A stretch of 64,000 bases of DNA from Moritella sp. 24. Its GTDB lineage: Bacteria > Pseudomonadota > Gammaproteobacteria > Enterobacterales > Moritellaceae. The notes under the pieces were generated by a model, which was not told the origin of the DNA, did no database searches, and was given only the letters and a program-made list of their open reading frames with translations. Below, one piece after another: positions 1 to 8,391 of this stretch (its first letter is position 1; each line of letters opens with the position of its first letter). The translations under genes were made by a program, and so were the position numbers. Where the stretch lies: NCBI RefSeq assembly GCF_018219155.1, contig NZ_CP056123.1, forward strand, positions 2,055,505-2,119,504. The letters run 5' to 3'.

Positions 1-482
1 TGTCTGATTTAGATATGAGCAAAACGATTGTAATTCGACCGCTACCTGGTTTACCAGTGGTCCGAGATCTCGTTATTGATATGTCGCAGTTTTATGATAA
101 TTATGCGCGTATTAAACCGTTCTTAATTACAGACGATAGTGCTATTCCACCAGCTCGCGAGAACCTTCAGTCACCTGAAGAACGTGAAAAGTTAGATGGA
201 CTATATGAGTGTATCTTATGTGCATGTTGTTCAACATCATGCCCATCATTCTGGTGGAACCCTGACAAGTTCGTTGGTCCTGCAGGCTTATTAGCGGCTT
301 ACCGTTTCTTAGTCGATAGTCGTGACTCAGCAACTGATCAACGCTTATCAGAATTAGACGATGCGTTTAGTGTATTCCGTTGTCACGGTATTATGAACTG
401 TGTAAACGTGTGTCCTAAAGGTCTAAATCCTACAAAAGCAATCGGTAATATTAAATCTATGTTACTACAACGTGCGGTGTAG
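1..482 (+). CDS. sdhB: Succinate dehydrogenase iron-sulfur subunit, C-terminal part (cut by window edge)
   Basis: The reading frame is open from base 3, so the gene starts upstream of the window; about 159 residues of a protein normally near 235 residues remain. The visible part holds the second half of the subunit: the [12 protein letters not shown] cluster followed by [14 protein letters not shown], which together bind the [4Fe-4S] and [3Fe-4S] centres that pass electrons from the flavoprotein SdhA to the quinone site. The plant-type 2Fe-2S domain lies outside the window. It is followed directly by sucA, the usual sdhCDAB-sucABCD order. Identification rests on near residue-by-residue similarity to the enteric protein from [11 protein letters not shown] to the C-terminus. 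Confidence 0.96.
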   Translation, partial: SDLDMSKTIVIRPLPGLPVVRDLVIDMSQFYDNYARIKPFLITDDSAIPPARENLQSPEEREKLDGLYECILCACCSTSCPSFWWNPDKFVGPAGLLAAYRFLVDSRDSATDQRLSELDDAFSVFRCHGIMNCVNVCPKGLNPTKAIGNIKSMLLQRAV

Positions 483-511
483 CAATGTTTTTTGTTAGTT
501 TTTAGTTACAA

Positions 512-535
512 TGGTCATTCCGTTGGGAATGGCCA
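512..535 (+). other. Intra-operon hairpin between sdhB and sucA
   Basis: A 10-bp stem (512-521 with 526-535, one G-U pair) closes a GTTG loop. No U-run follows, so it does not look like a rho-independent terminator. It may protect the 3' end of the sdh part of the message or mark a processing point; that role is inference. Confidence 0.5.
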
Positions 536-599
536 AGTAATTTGAAATCTTTGCTACCATCTCTGGCGCGGTGGACATTTAAAGTAAAAAGGGCAGAGA

Positions 600-3413
600 A
601 TGCAGAATAACGTCATGAAAGCCTGGTTAGAATCCTCTCATCTAGCCGGTGCGAACCAGACATATATTGAAGATCTATATGAGCAATTTTTGGCAGATCC
701 AGATTCAGTTGGCGAAGAATGGCAAACTGTATTTTTAGGTTTACCTAAAATTGATAATACGAAGGAAGTTCCACACGGTCCTGTAAAGGATTATTTCATT
801 CGCCTTGCGAAAGATACCTCTCGTTATGCAGCTCAAGTAAGTGACCCGCATAATGATTCGAAACAAGTTAAAGTATTACAGTTAATTAATGCTTTCCGTT
901 TTCGTGGTCACCAGCATGCGAACTTAGATCCATTAGGTATATGGGCACGTGACCGTGTACAAGACCTAGATCCTGCATATCACACACTTTCTGATGCTGA
1001 CTTTGACGCTAACTTTAATGTTGGTTCATACGCGATTGGCCAAGAAAGCATGAAATTAAGTGATCTTTATGCTTCGCTACAAAAAACTTACTGTGGTTCA
1101 ATTGCTGCTGAATATATGCACATTGTATCTACAGAAGAAAAACGCTGGATTCAAAGTCGTTTAGAGTCTGTTGAAAGCAGTCCAGAGTTTGAAAAACAAG
1201 ATAAATTAAGATTTTTGGAAAGCTTAACTGCTGCCGAAGGTCTAGAAAAGTATTTAGGTGCTAAGTTCCCTGGTGCAAAACGTTTCTCCCTCGAAGGTGG
1301 CGATGCACTAATTCCAATGATGAAAGAATTAATTCGTCGTAGTGGTGAACAAGGTATTAAAGAAGCAGTTATTGGTATGGCGCATCGCGGCAGACTGAAT
1401 ATGCTGGTTAACGTACTTGGCAAAAAACCGGCTGACCTGTTTGATGAATTCGCAGGAAAACACAGTGATGTATGGGGAGCGGGTGACGTTAAGTATCACC
1501 AAGGTTTCAGCTCTGATTTCAATACACCTGGCGGTAACGTACATTTAGCACTTGCTTTTAATCCATCGCATTTAGAAATTGTTAACCCAGTAGTAATGGG
1601 ATCTGTTCGTGCACGTCAAGAACGTCTTGGTAGCACAAATGGTGATGAAGTACTGGCGATCACAATTCATGGTGATTCTGCAATTGCTGGTCAAGGCGTC
1701 GTAGCTGAGACATTTAATATGTCACAAACACGTGCTTATGGCATTGGTGGTACGGTACGTATTGTTGTTAATAACCAAGTTGGTTTCACAACATCAAATC
1801 CAAAAGATATGCGTTCGACAGAATATTGTACGGATATCGCAAAAATGGTTCAGGCACCGATCTTCCATGTAAATGCAGATGATCCTGAAGCTGTTGTATT
1901 GGTAACTCAAATTGCGCTTGATTTCCGTAATACATTCAAACGCGATGTTGTTATCGATTTAGTTTGTTATCGCCGTCATGGTCATAATGAAGCTGATGAA
2001 CCAAGTGCAACACAGCCTTTAATGTACAAGAAAATTAAAAAACACCCAACACCACGTAAGATTTATGCAGATCAGCTTGTGAATGAAGCTGTCATTGATG
2101 CTGCTGAAGCGACAGGTTTCATTAACGAATATCGTGACTTGCTCGATGATGGTGAATGTGTTGTTAAAGAATGGCGTCCAATGCAACAACATTCTGTTGA
2201 TTGGAACCCGTACTTAAAACACGAATGGGATATGCCTTATCAGTCACAAGTTCCTCAAGAGACATTGTCTGATCTTGCGTTGAAAATGACAGTTGTACCT
2301 GAAGGACACAAGATCCAATCTCGTGTACAGAAAATTTACAACGATCGTGTTGCAATGGCAAATGGTGAGAAACCTTGTGATTGGGGCTTTGCTGAAACAC
2401 TGGCATATGCAACATTACTTGACGACAACTATAAAGTACGTATTACTGGACAAGATGTTGGCCGTGGTACTTTCTTCCATCGTCATGCTGTTGTTCATAA
2501 TCAAGATAATGCAAGCACGTATACACCATTAGCTAATTTAAAACCTGACCAAGGTGAGCTAACGATCCACGATTCAGTATTGTCTGAAGAAGCGGTATTA
2601 GCATTTGAATATGGTTATGCGACAACTGAGCCAAGTGGTTTAACTATTTGGGAAGCACAATTTGGTGATTTCGCCAATGGTGCTCAAGTTGTATTTGATC
2701 AATTCCTTTCTTCTGGTGAGCAGAAATGGGGCCGTATGTGTGGTCTAACAGTAATGTTACCACATGGTTATGAAGGACAGGGTCCTGAGCATTCATCTGC
2801 ACGCTTAGAGCGTTATATGCAAATGTGTGCTGAGCATAACTGGCAAGTATGTGTACCGAGTACACCTGCGCAAGTTTACCATATGCTTCGTCGCCAAACT
2901 GTACGTCCTATGCGTCGTCCACTTATCGTAATGACACCTAAATCATTGTTACGTCACCCATTAGCGATTTCTGATTTGTCTGAATTAGCGGAAGGTACGT
3001 TCCAGAATATTATCGGTGAAATTGACGAGCTTGATCCAACACAAGTTAAACGTGTTGTTATGTGTAGCGGTAAGGTTTATTTCGATTTACTCGAAACACG
3101 CCGTAAAACTGGCCAGACTGATGTTGCTATTGTACGTATTGAACAGCTTTATCCTTTCCCACATGCGGAAATTGCAGCTGTCTTTGCACAATATCAACAT
3201 GTAGAACAGTTTGTTTGGTGTCAAGAAGAGCCTCAGAATCAGGGCGCTTGGTACTCAAGTCAGCATCACTTCTGGGAATCAATCCCGCAAGGTTCGAAAC
3301 TAAGTTACGCTGGACGTGCTGCATCAGCATCACCAGCAGTCGGTTATATGTCTGTACATACAAAACAACAGTTAGCACTTATTGAAGATGCACTTACTGT
3401 TGCGCAGAAATAG
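600..3413 (+). CDS. sucA: 2-oxoglutarate dehydrogenase E1 component (thiamine-dependent)
   Basis: The 937-residue protein matches the usual length of E1o. It decarboxylates 2-oxoglutarate and transfers the succinyl group to the lipoyl arm of SucB in the TCA cycle. The N-terminal MKAWLESSHLAGANQTYIEDLYE segment is the helix family members use for binding the E2/E3 core; the thiamine diphosphate region with GMAHRGRLNMLVNVLGK and the transketolase-like HGDSAIAGQGVVAETFNMS block are clear. AGGGCAGAGA ahead of the ATG serves as ribosome binding site. It lies 117 nt after sdhB and 21 nt before sucB, so it belongs to the same transcription unit. Confidence 0.97.
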   Translation: MQNNVMKAWLESSHLAGANQTYIEDLYEQFLADPDSVGEEWQTVFLGLPKIDNTKEVPHGPVKDYFIRLAKDTSRYAAQVSDPHNDSKQVKVLQLINAFRFRGHQHANLDPLGIWARDRVQDLDPAYHTLSDADFDANFNVGSYAIGQESMKLSDLYASLQKTYCGSIAAEYMHIVSTEEKRWIQSRLESVESSPEFEKQDKLRFLESLTAAEGLEKYLGAKFPGAKRFSLEGGDALIPMMKELIRRSGEQGIKEAVIGMAHRGRLNMLVNVLGKKPADLFDEFAGKHSDVWGAGDVKYHQGFSSDFNTPGGNVHLALAFNPSHLEIVNPVVMGSVRARQERLGSTNGDEVLAITIHGDSAIAGQGVVAETFNMSQTRAYGIGGTVRIVVNNQVGFTTSNPKDMRSTEYCTDIAKMVQAPIFHVNADDPEAVVLVTQIALDFRNTFKRDVVIDLVCYRRHGHNEADEPSATQPLMYKKIKKHPTPRKIYADQLVNEAVIDAAEATGFINEYRDLLDDGECVVKEWRPMQQHSVDWNPYLKHEWDMPYQSQVPQETLSDLALKMTVVPEGHKIQSRVQKIYNDRVAMANGEKPCDWGFAETLAYATLLDDNYKVRITGQDVGRGTFFHRHAVVHNQDNASTYTPLANLKPDQGELTIHDSVLSEEAVLAFEYGYATTEPSGLTIWEAQFGDFANGAQVVFDQFLSSGEQKWGRMCGLTVMLPHGYEGQGPEHSSARLERYMQMCAEHNWQVCVPSTPAQVYHMLRRQTVRPMRRPLIVMTPKSLLRHPLAISDLSELAEGTFQNIIGEIDELDPTQVKRVVMCSGKVYFDLLETRRKTGQTDVAIVRIEQLYPFPHAEIAAVFAQYQHVEQFVWCQEEPQNQGAWYSSQHHFWESIPQGSKLSYAGRAASASPAVGYMSVHTKQQLALIEDALTVAQK

Positions 3414-3434
3414 TTTATTAAAGGAATTATGAAA

Positions 3435-4610
3435 ATGACAATTGAAATTGTGGTACCTGTACTACCAGAATCAGTAGCTGACGCAGCGGTAGCAACTTGG
3501 CATAAAAGCCCAGGTGATGCTGTTGAACGTGACGAAATAATTGTAGAAATTGAAACCGACAAAGTTATTTTAGAAGTTCCAGCAGTTGAATCTGGTGTTC
3601 TTGTTGAAATTCTAGAAGAAGAAGGCGCAACGGTTCTTGGCCAACAAGTTATTGGTCGTTTGAAAGCGGGCGCTGTTGCTGGTGAAGAAACAAAAGATAA
3701 GCCAGCAGAAGTAAGCGAAGAAAGTGTTGACGCAAGTCCAGCTGTTCGTCGTCTTATTGCAGAAAAAGGTTTAGATGCATCTAAGATTGCTGGCACTGGT
3801 AAAAATGGCTTAATCACAAAAGAAGATGTTGAGAAAGCATTAGCTCCAGCACCTGTAGCAAAAGCGGCTGCACCAGCTCCGGCTGTTGCTCCAGTAGAGC
3901 TGCAAGCGGGCCGTAGCGAAAAACGTGTTGCGATGACGCGTCTTCGTAAGCGTATAGCTGAACGTCTATTAGAAGCTAAAAACTCAACTGCAATGCTAAC
4001 AACGTTTAACGAAATCAACATGAAACCTATCATGGATATTCGTAAACAATATAAAGACGTATTTGAAGAACGTCACGGTATTCGTTTAGGCTTTATGTCT
4101 TTCTACGTGAAAGCGGTTGTTGAAGCACTAAAACGTTACCCTGAAGTGAACGCTTCAATCGATGGTACAGACATCGTTTACCACAACTACTTTGATGTGA
4201 GCATTGCTATTTCAACGCCACGTGGTCTAGTAACTCCGGTACTACGTGATTGCGATACAATGAGTCTTGCTGATATCGAGAAGAACATCCGTGAACTAGC
4301 GCTTAAAGGTCGTGACGGTAAACTGTCAATCGAAGACTTAACTGGCGGTAACTTCACTGTTACAAATGGCGGTGTATTTGGTTCATTAATGTCAACTCCA
4401 ATCATTAACCCACCACAAAGCGCAATCTTGGGTATGCATAAAATCCAAGATCGCCCAATGGCTGTTGATGGTAAAGTTGAAATTCTACCTATGATGTACC
4501 TAGCATTATCTTACGATCACCGTTTAGTTGATGGTAAAGAATCAGTAGGTTTCTTGGTAACTGTAAAAGAATTATTAGAAGACCCAACTCGTCTTCTTTT
4601 AGATGTGTAA
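3435..4610 (+). CDS. sucB: 2-oxoglutarate dehydrogenase E2 component (dihydrolipoyl succinyltransferase)
   Basis: Domains in order: lipoyl domain (about 1-75) with lipoylated lysine in [12 protein letters not shown]; an E3/E1-binding domain near 100-135 ([18 protein letters not shown]); an Ala/Pro linker; and the catalytic domain with [11 protein letters not shown] near the C-terminus, whose His and Asp are catalytic in the family. The start at 3435 is preferred over the ATG at 3429 because the AAGGA at 3421-3425 is then 9 nt away rather than 3; the longer form would add two residues. It assembles the 24-mer core of the complex with SucA and Lpd. Confidence 0.96.
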   Translation: MTIEIVVPVLPESVADAAVATWHKSPGDAVERDEIIVEIETDKVILEVPAVESGVLVEILEEEGATVLGQQVIGRLKAGAVAGEETKDKPAEVSEESVDASPAVRRLIAEKGLDASKIAGTGKNGLITKEDVEKALAPAPVAKAAAPAPAVAPVELQAGRSEKRVAMTRLRKRIAERLLEAKNSTAMLTTFNEINMKPIMDIRKQYKDVFEERHGIRLGFMSFYVKAVVEALKRYPEVNASIDGTDIVYHNYFDVSIAISTPRGLVTPVLRDCDTMSLADIEKNIRELALKGRDGKLSIEDLTGGNFTVTNGGVFGSLMSTPIINPPQSAILGMHKIQDRPMAVDGKVEILPMMYLALSYDHRLVDGKESVGFLVTVKELLEDPTRLLLDV

Positions 4611-4633
4611 TATTTAGTTAATTTATTTAGTTG

Positions 4634-4658
4634 CTTACGCCTCATGTCGGGGCGTAAG
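4634..4658 (+). other. Intra-operon hairpin between sucB and sucC
   Basis: An 8-bp GC-rich stem (4634-4641 with 4651-4658) with a 9-nt loop lies in the 92-nt sucB-sucC gap. A U-run is missing, so transcription probably continues; a role in setting the ratio of sucAB to sucCD message is inferred only. Confidence 0.5.
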
Positions 4659-4702
4659 TTCTCGGGACAAGCCCTAGTGGCTAATAACATGGATATACGA
4701 GC

Positions 4703-5869
4703 ATGAATCTGCATGAGTATCAGGCAAAACAACTTTTTGCTGAATATGGTTTGCCAGTTCCTGAAGGTTACGCGACAAACGTACCTCACGAAGCGGCAGC
4801 TTTCGCTGACAAAATTGGTGGCGATAAATGGGTTGTTAAGTGTCAAGTACACGCAGGCGGCCGTGGTAAAGCAGGTGGCGTTAAGCTTGTAACATCTAAA
4901 GATGAAATTACCGCATTTGCTGAACATTGGTTAGGTAAGAACTTAGTTACTTATCAAACGGATGAAAACGGTCAACCAGTATCACAAATTTTAGTTGAAG
5001 CTGCTGGCGATATCGCAAATGAACTTTATCTAGGTGCGGTTATTGACCGTGGTTCACGTAAAGTTGTATTTATGGCATCAACTGAAGGTGGTGTTGATAT
5101 TGAGACTGTTGCTGAACAAACTCCTGAGTTAATTCACAAAGCAACAATTGATCCGCTTGTTGGTGCACAGCCTTATCAAGCACGTGAACTTGCATTCAAA
5201 CTTGGTTTACAAGGTACGCAAATCAAACAGTTTACACAGATCTTTATGGGTCTAGCTAAAATGTTCACTGATTCTGATATGGCGCTTCTTGAAATCAACC
5301 CACTTATCATTACTGGTGCGGGTGATCTTGTTTGTTTAGATGGTAAAATTACTATTGATTCAAATGCACTGTATCGCCAACCTAAATTACGCTTAATGCA
5401 AGATGTTACTCAAGAAGATGCACGTGAAGCTCACGCTGCTAAATTTGAATTAAACTATGTTGCATTAGACGGTAGTATTGGTTGCATGGTTAACGGTGCT
5501 GGTCTAGCAATGGGCACGATGGATATTGTTAACATCCATGGTGGCAAGCCTGCTAACTTCCTTGATGTAGGCGGCGGCGCAACAAAAGAACGTGTTGCTG
5601 AAGCATTCAAAATCATTCTTTCTGATGACAATGTTAAAGCCGTACTAGTTAATATCTTTGGTGGTATCGTGCGTTGTGACATGATCGCTGAAGGTATTAT
5701 TGGTGCAGTACAAGAAGTGGGTGTTCAGGTACCTGTAGTTGTACGCCTTGAAGGTAACAATGCAGAATTAGGTCGTGAAGTACTGGCTAAATCTGATTTA
5801 AATATTATTGCAGCGTCTAGCCTAACAGATGCAGCGCAGCAAGTTGTTGCAGCAGCGGAGGGCAAATAA
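4703..5869 (+). CDS. sucC: Succinyl-CoA synthetase beta subunit (ADP-forming)
   Basis: The 388-residue protein begins [20 protein letters not shown] and has the ATP-grasp fold expected for the nucleotide-binding beta subunit, with the [11 protein letters not shown] nucleotide loop near 50-60 and the [15 protein letters not shown] and IFGGIVRCD segments of the CoA-ligase-like half. It works with SucD to turn succinyl-CoA into succinate with ATP formation. The stop codon abuts the sucD ATG, which suggests translational coupling for equal subunit amounts. Confidence 0.97.
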   Translation: MNLHEYQAKQLFAEYGLPVPEGYATNVPHEAAAFADKIGGDKWVVKCQVHAGGRGKAGGVKLVTSKDEITAFAEHWLGKNLVTYQTDENGQPVSQILVEAAGDIANELYLGAVIDRGSRKVVFMASTEGGVDIETVAEQTPELIHKATIDPLVGAQPYQARELAFKLGLQGTQIKQFTQIFMGLAKMFTDSDMALLEINPLIITGAGDLVCLDGKITIDSNALYRQPKLRLMQDVTQEDAREAHAAKFELNYVALDGSIGCMVNGAGLAMGTMDIVNIHGGKPANFLDVGGGATKERVAEAFKIILSDDNVKAVLVNIFGGIVRCDMIAEGIIGAVQEVGVQVPVVVRLEGNNAELGREVLAKSDLNIIAASSLTDAAQQVVAAAEGK

Positions 5870-6739
5870 ATGAGCGTTTTAATTAATAAAGATACTAAAG
5901 TAATCTGTCAAGGTTTCACAGGTGGTCAAGGTACTTTCCATTCTGAGCAAGCTATTGATTACGGAACGCAAATGGTTGGTGGTGTTTCTCCTGGTAAAGG
6001 CGGCACGACACATTTAGGTCTTCCTGTATTTAATACAGTACGTGATGCGGTAGAAACAACGGGCGCAACAGCATCTGTAATCTATGTTCCAGCACCGTTC
6101 TGTAAAGATGCTATTTTAGAAGCTATTGATGCTGGTATCGAGCTTATCGTTTGTATTACAGAAGGTATTCCGACTGTTGATATGATTGAAGTTAAAGTTA
6201 AACTTGATCAACAAAATGTACGTATGATCGGTCCTAACTGTCCGGGTGTTATCACTCCGGGTGAATGTAAGATTGGTATTATGCCTGGTCACATTCATAA
6301 ACCAGGTAAAATTGGTATTGTTTCACGCTCTGGTACACTTACGTACGAAGCAGTAAAACAAACAACTGATGAAGGTTACGGCCAATCGACTTGTGTTGGT
6401 ATTGGTGGTGATCCAATCCCAGGTACAAACTTTATTGACGTACTTGAATTATTCGAAAAAGATCCACAAACAGAAGCAATCGTAATGATTGGTGAAATTG
6501 GTGGTACAGCAGAAGAAGAAGCTGCTGCTTATATTAAAGCGAATGTAACTAAACCTGTTGTTTCTTACATTGCGGGTGTTACTGCGCCTGCTGGTAAGCG
6601 TATGGGTCATGCTGGTGCAATTATCGCTGGCGGTAAAGGTACTGCAGATGAGAAATTTGCTGCACTAGAAGATGCTGGTGTATCAACAGTACGTTCACTT
6701 GCTGATATTGGTTCCGCTTTACGTGCAAAATTAGGTTAA
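5870..6739 (+). CDS. sucD: Succinyl-CoA synthetase alpha subunit
   Basis: The 289-residue alpha subunit carries the CoA-binding Rossmann domain ([14 protein letters not shown], residues about 16-29) and the C-terminal half with [17 protein letters not shown]; the histidine in GHAGAI is the one phosphorylated during catalysis in this family. The start codon immediately follows the sucC stop. It is the last gene of the sdh-suc unit, being followed by a clear terminator. Confidence 0.97.
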   Translation: MSVLINKDTKVICQGFTGGQGTFHSEQAIDYGTQMVGGVSPGKGGTTHLGLPVFNTVRDAVETTGATASVIYVPAPFCKDAILEAIDAGIELIVCITEGIPTVDMIEVKVKLDQQNVRMIGPNCPGVITPGECKIGIMPGHIHKPGKIGIVSRSGTLTYEAVKQTTDEGYGQSTCVGIGGDPIPGTNFIDVLELFEKDPQTEAIVMIGEIGGTAEEEAAAYIKANVTKPVVSYIAGVTAPAGKRMGHAGAIIAGGKGTADEKFAALEDAGVSTVRSLADIGSALRAKLG

Positions 6740-6758
6740 TACCTGTTTTGTTTATAAT

Positions 6759-6783
6759 AAAACCACCTTCGGGTGGTTTTTTT
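6759..6783 (+). terminator. Rho-independent terminator of the sdh-suc operon
   Basis: A 9-bp stem (AAAACCACC with GGTGGTTTT) around a TTCG tetraloop runs into a T-run of seven. It lies 19 nt after sucD and separates the TCA operon from the STAS-led operon. Confidence 0.92.
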
Positions 6784-6906
6784 ATGTGTGCATTATCTAC
6801 TTTCAGAGTCTATATTATTAATCATGGGGTCGAATAAATATTAATGTTTTATTTACGTTAATTCTCTCCCTCTGAGCTAATTTTGTATTCTTTAGGAGTA
6901 ATAATA

Positions 6907-7242
6907 ATGGAAATGTCACGACCTCATGATGGAATAATTATTTTACAGCTTGCTACGGACCTAGATACCGAGCACGTAGTCAGTATTCAACCAAAATTAG
7001 AGGCATTGGTTGATGAGTATGCAGAGAATATCATCTTAGACTTCACCCGTGTCAACTTTATCGATTCAACTGGTATTGGCGCTATTGTTTTTTTATTCAA
7101 AAGATTAACGTCTCAACGCCGTACACTTTCTCTTCTTAAAGTCTCAGGTCAGCCGTATAAATTAATGACGATGCTACGTGTTGAAAATGCAATTCCTTTT
7201 ATTGAAAATGTAGCTGAATGTGATGCAAGTCGCTCGGCATAA
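6907..7242 (+). CDS. STAS-domain anti-sigma-factor-antagonist-like protein (SypA/SpoIIAA type)
   Basis: A single STAS domain fills this 111-residue protein. The phosphorylation loop reads NFIDSTGIGAI, with Ser54 in the position that is phosphorylated in SpoIIAA and in Vibrio fischeri SypA. The ATG at 6907 is chosen because AGGAG at 6894-6898 stands 8 nt ahead; a second ATG at 6913 is possible. It heads an operon whose fifth gene encodes a kinase-receiver-phosphatase protein that fits as its modifying enzyme, an arrangement known from sypA/sypE. In that system unphosphorylated SypA promotes biofilm formation. Function here is inferred from domain and context; homology to SypA specifically (rather than to any STAS protein) is not proven. 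Confidence 0.88.
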   Translation: MEMSRPHDGIIILQLATDLDTEHVVSIQPKLEALVDEYAENIILDFTRVNFIDSTGIGAIVFLFKRLTSQRRTLSLLKVSGQPYKLMTMLRVENAIPFIENVAECDASRSA

Positions 7243-7263
7243 GTAACAGCCGTAAGGTATTGA

Positions 7264-8391
7264 ATGAATAAATTATTGCTATGGATAGCTATATGCGTTT
7301 CTCTTTCTGCTTGTACAAATTGGCCTCGAGAAGGCTATTTTGAAAATACAACATTGGAAACTGAGAAACGAATCCAATTTAAAAAACATTATGAGTATTT
7401 AAATTTACATCTTTCTGTCGCTAATCTACGGGGCGCTGAAACCTGTACACCAGCTTATGTGAACGTTGTTAATAATATTAATAGCCGTGTTGAAAAAGCA
7501 ATTGCTGTTGAAGATTCTCAAGATATAAATGTTGAGATGGCGATCTTAGAAAGCAATATTACCGATTTAATTGTTAATTTAAACCGAGTAAGTGCTAATA
7601 CCAATTGCGCACAGCCACCTCGTTTACTTACATCAACGTTTGTTCACCCCTTAACATATCAACTTGACCTGCTACTTTACTGTGCTCCTCAGTTTCAAGA
7701 AGGACAGGCTGTGATGACTGAATTGTATAAGGTATGCCTTCGCCAAGTTAGCTTCCTGCTTTTAGATAATCCTGATGTTGTGATTGAATATACAAAATAT
7801 AAGCTGTTTGAACCTGTAAAAAACGCTGATCTTGAAGATTCAGATATTAATTATAATCAAGAGATTGTTATACATGACGTTGTGACTATTACCGATGTTA
7901 ATCGTGATCTAGCTGTCAACGCTGACAGTAATGACGATTATAATGACGTTATGCGTAAATACTTGGTATTTGATCAAATACCAAGTGTTGATGTAGAACA
8001 GCTATCACCAATAGAATTAAATATTACTCAAGTACATACACCTGTTCAAGTTCAAGAATTTCAAGTAGTAAATAAAGATAGTGCATTGTTTCAACCTGAT
8101 TCAGATGTGAATTATGCAATAGACCTTAAGGATGTTGAATTACTTAACTTACGCACTGATGCAATTTTTAACTATGTATCAAGTTTAATTTCAGATGATC
8201 AAAAGAATAGTATCATTTATGAAGACCTTAAGTTCAATGATAAACCGCCTTCAGACCCCGTTATTACAACACTTATGTGGAAATTAAAGAGCAATAAAGT
8301 TGTCGATCACAAAGTAAAAAATTGGCGTTTTTTACTTTCAGAAGGTGAGCAGTTTAGTGATGCGGCATTGCCGAAAGGAATCGCTTTATGA
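7264..8391 (+). CDS. Predicted outer-membrane lipoprotein of unknown function in the syp-like operon
   Basis: The 375-residue protein starts with a lipoprotein signal (MNKLLLWIAICVSLSACTNW) with lipobox LSAC and Cys17 as the predicted acylation site; the residues after Cys (TNW) do not give the Asp retention signal, so sorting to the outer membrane is likely. Three further Cys are scattered in the first half. I do not recognise the family. It begins 21 nt after the STAS gene and overlaps the export gene by 4 nt (ATGA), so it is co-translated with it and may act as an accessory of the export channel, in the position that sypB takes in the Vibrio locus; sequence similarity to SypB (OmpA-like) is not evident. 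Confidence 0.85.
   Translation: MNKLLLWIAICVSLSACTNWPREGYFENTTLETEKRIQFKKHYEYLNLHLSVANLRGAETCTPAYVNVVNNINSRVEKAIAVEDSQDINVEMAILESNITDLIVNLNRVSANTNCAQPPRLLTSTFVHPLTYQLDLLLYCAPQFQEGQAVMTELYKVCLRQVSFLLLDNPDVVIEYTKYKLFEPVKNADLEDSDINYNQEIVIHDVVTITDVNRDLAVNADSNDDYNDVMRKYLVFDQIPSVDVEQLSPIELNITQVHTPVQVQEFQVVNKDSALFQPDSDVNYAIDLKDVELLNLRTDAIFNYVSSLISDDQKNSIIYEDLKFNDKPPSDPVITTLMWKLKSNKVVDHKVKNWRFLLSEGEQFSDAALPKGIAL

Noticed and set aside
3344-4033. Long minus-strand frame of 229 codons inside sucB
   Set aside because: It is a mirror of the strongly biased sucB codons; low-complexity Ala/Ser/Thr product and no signals.
6784-6906. Sigma-54 promoter before the STAS gene, by analogy to SypG-controlled syp genes
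   Set aside because: No TGGCAC-N5-TTGCA-like pair is present in this stretch.
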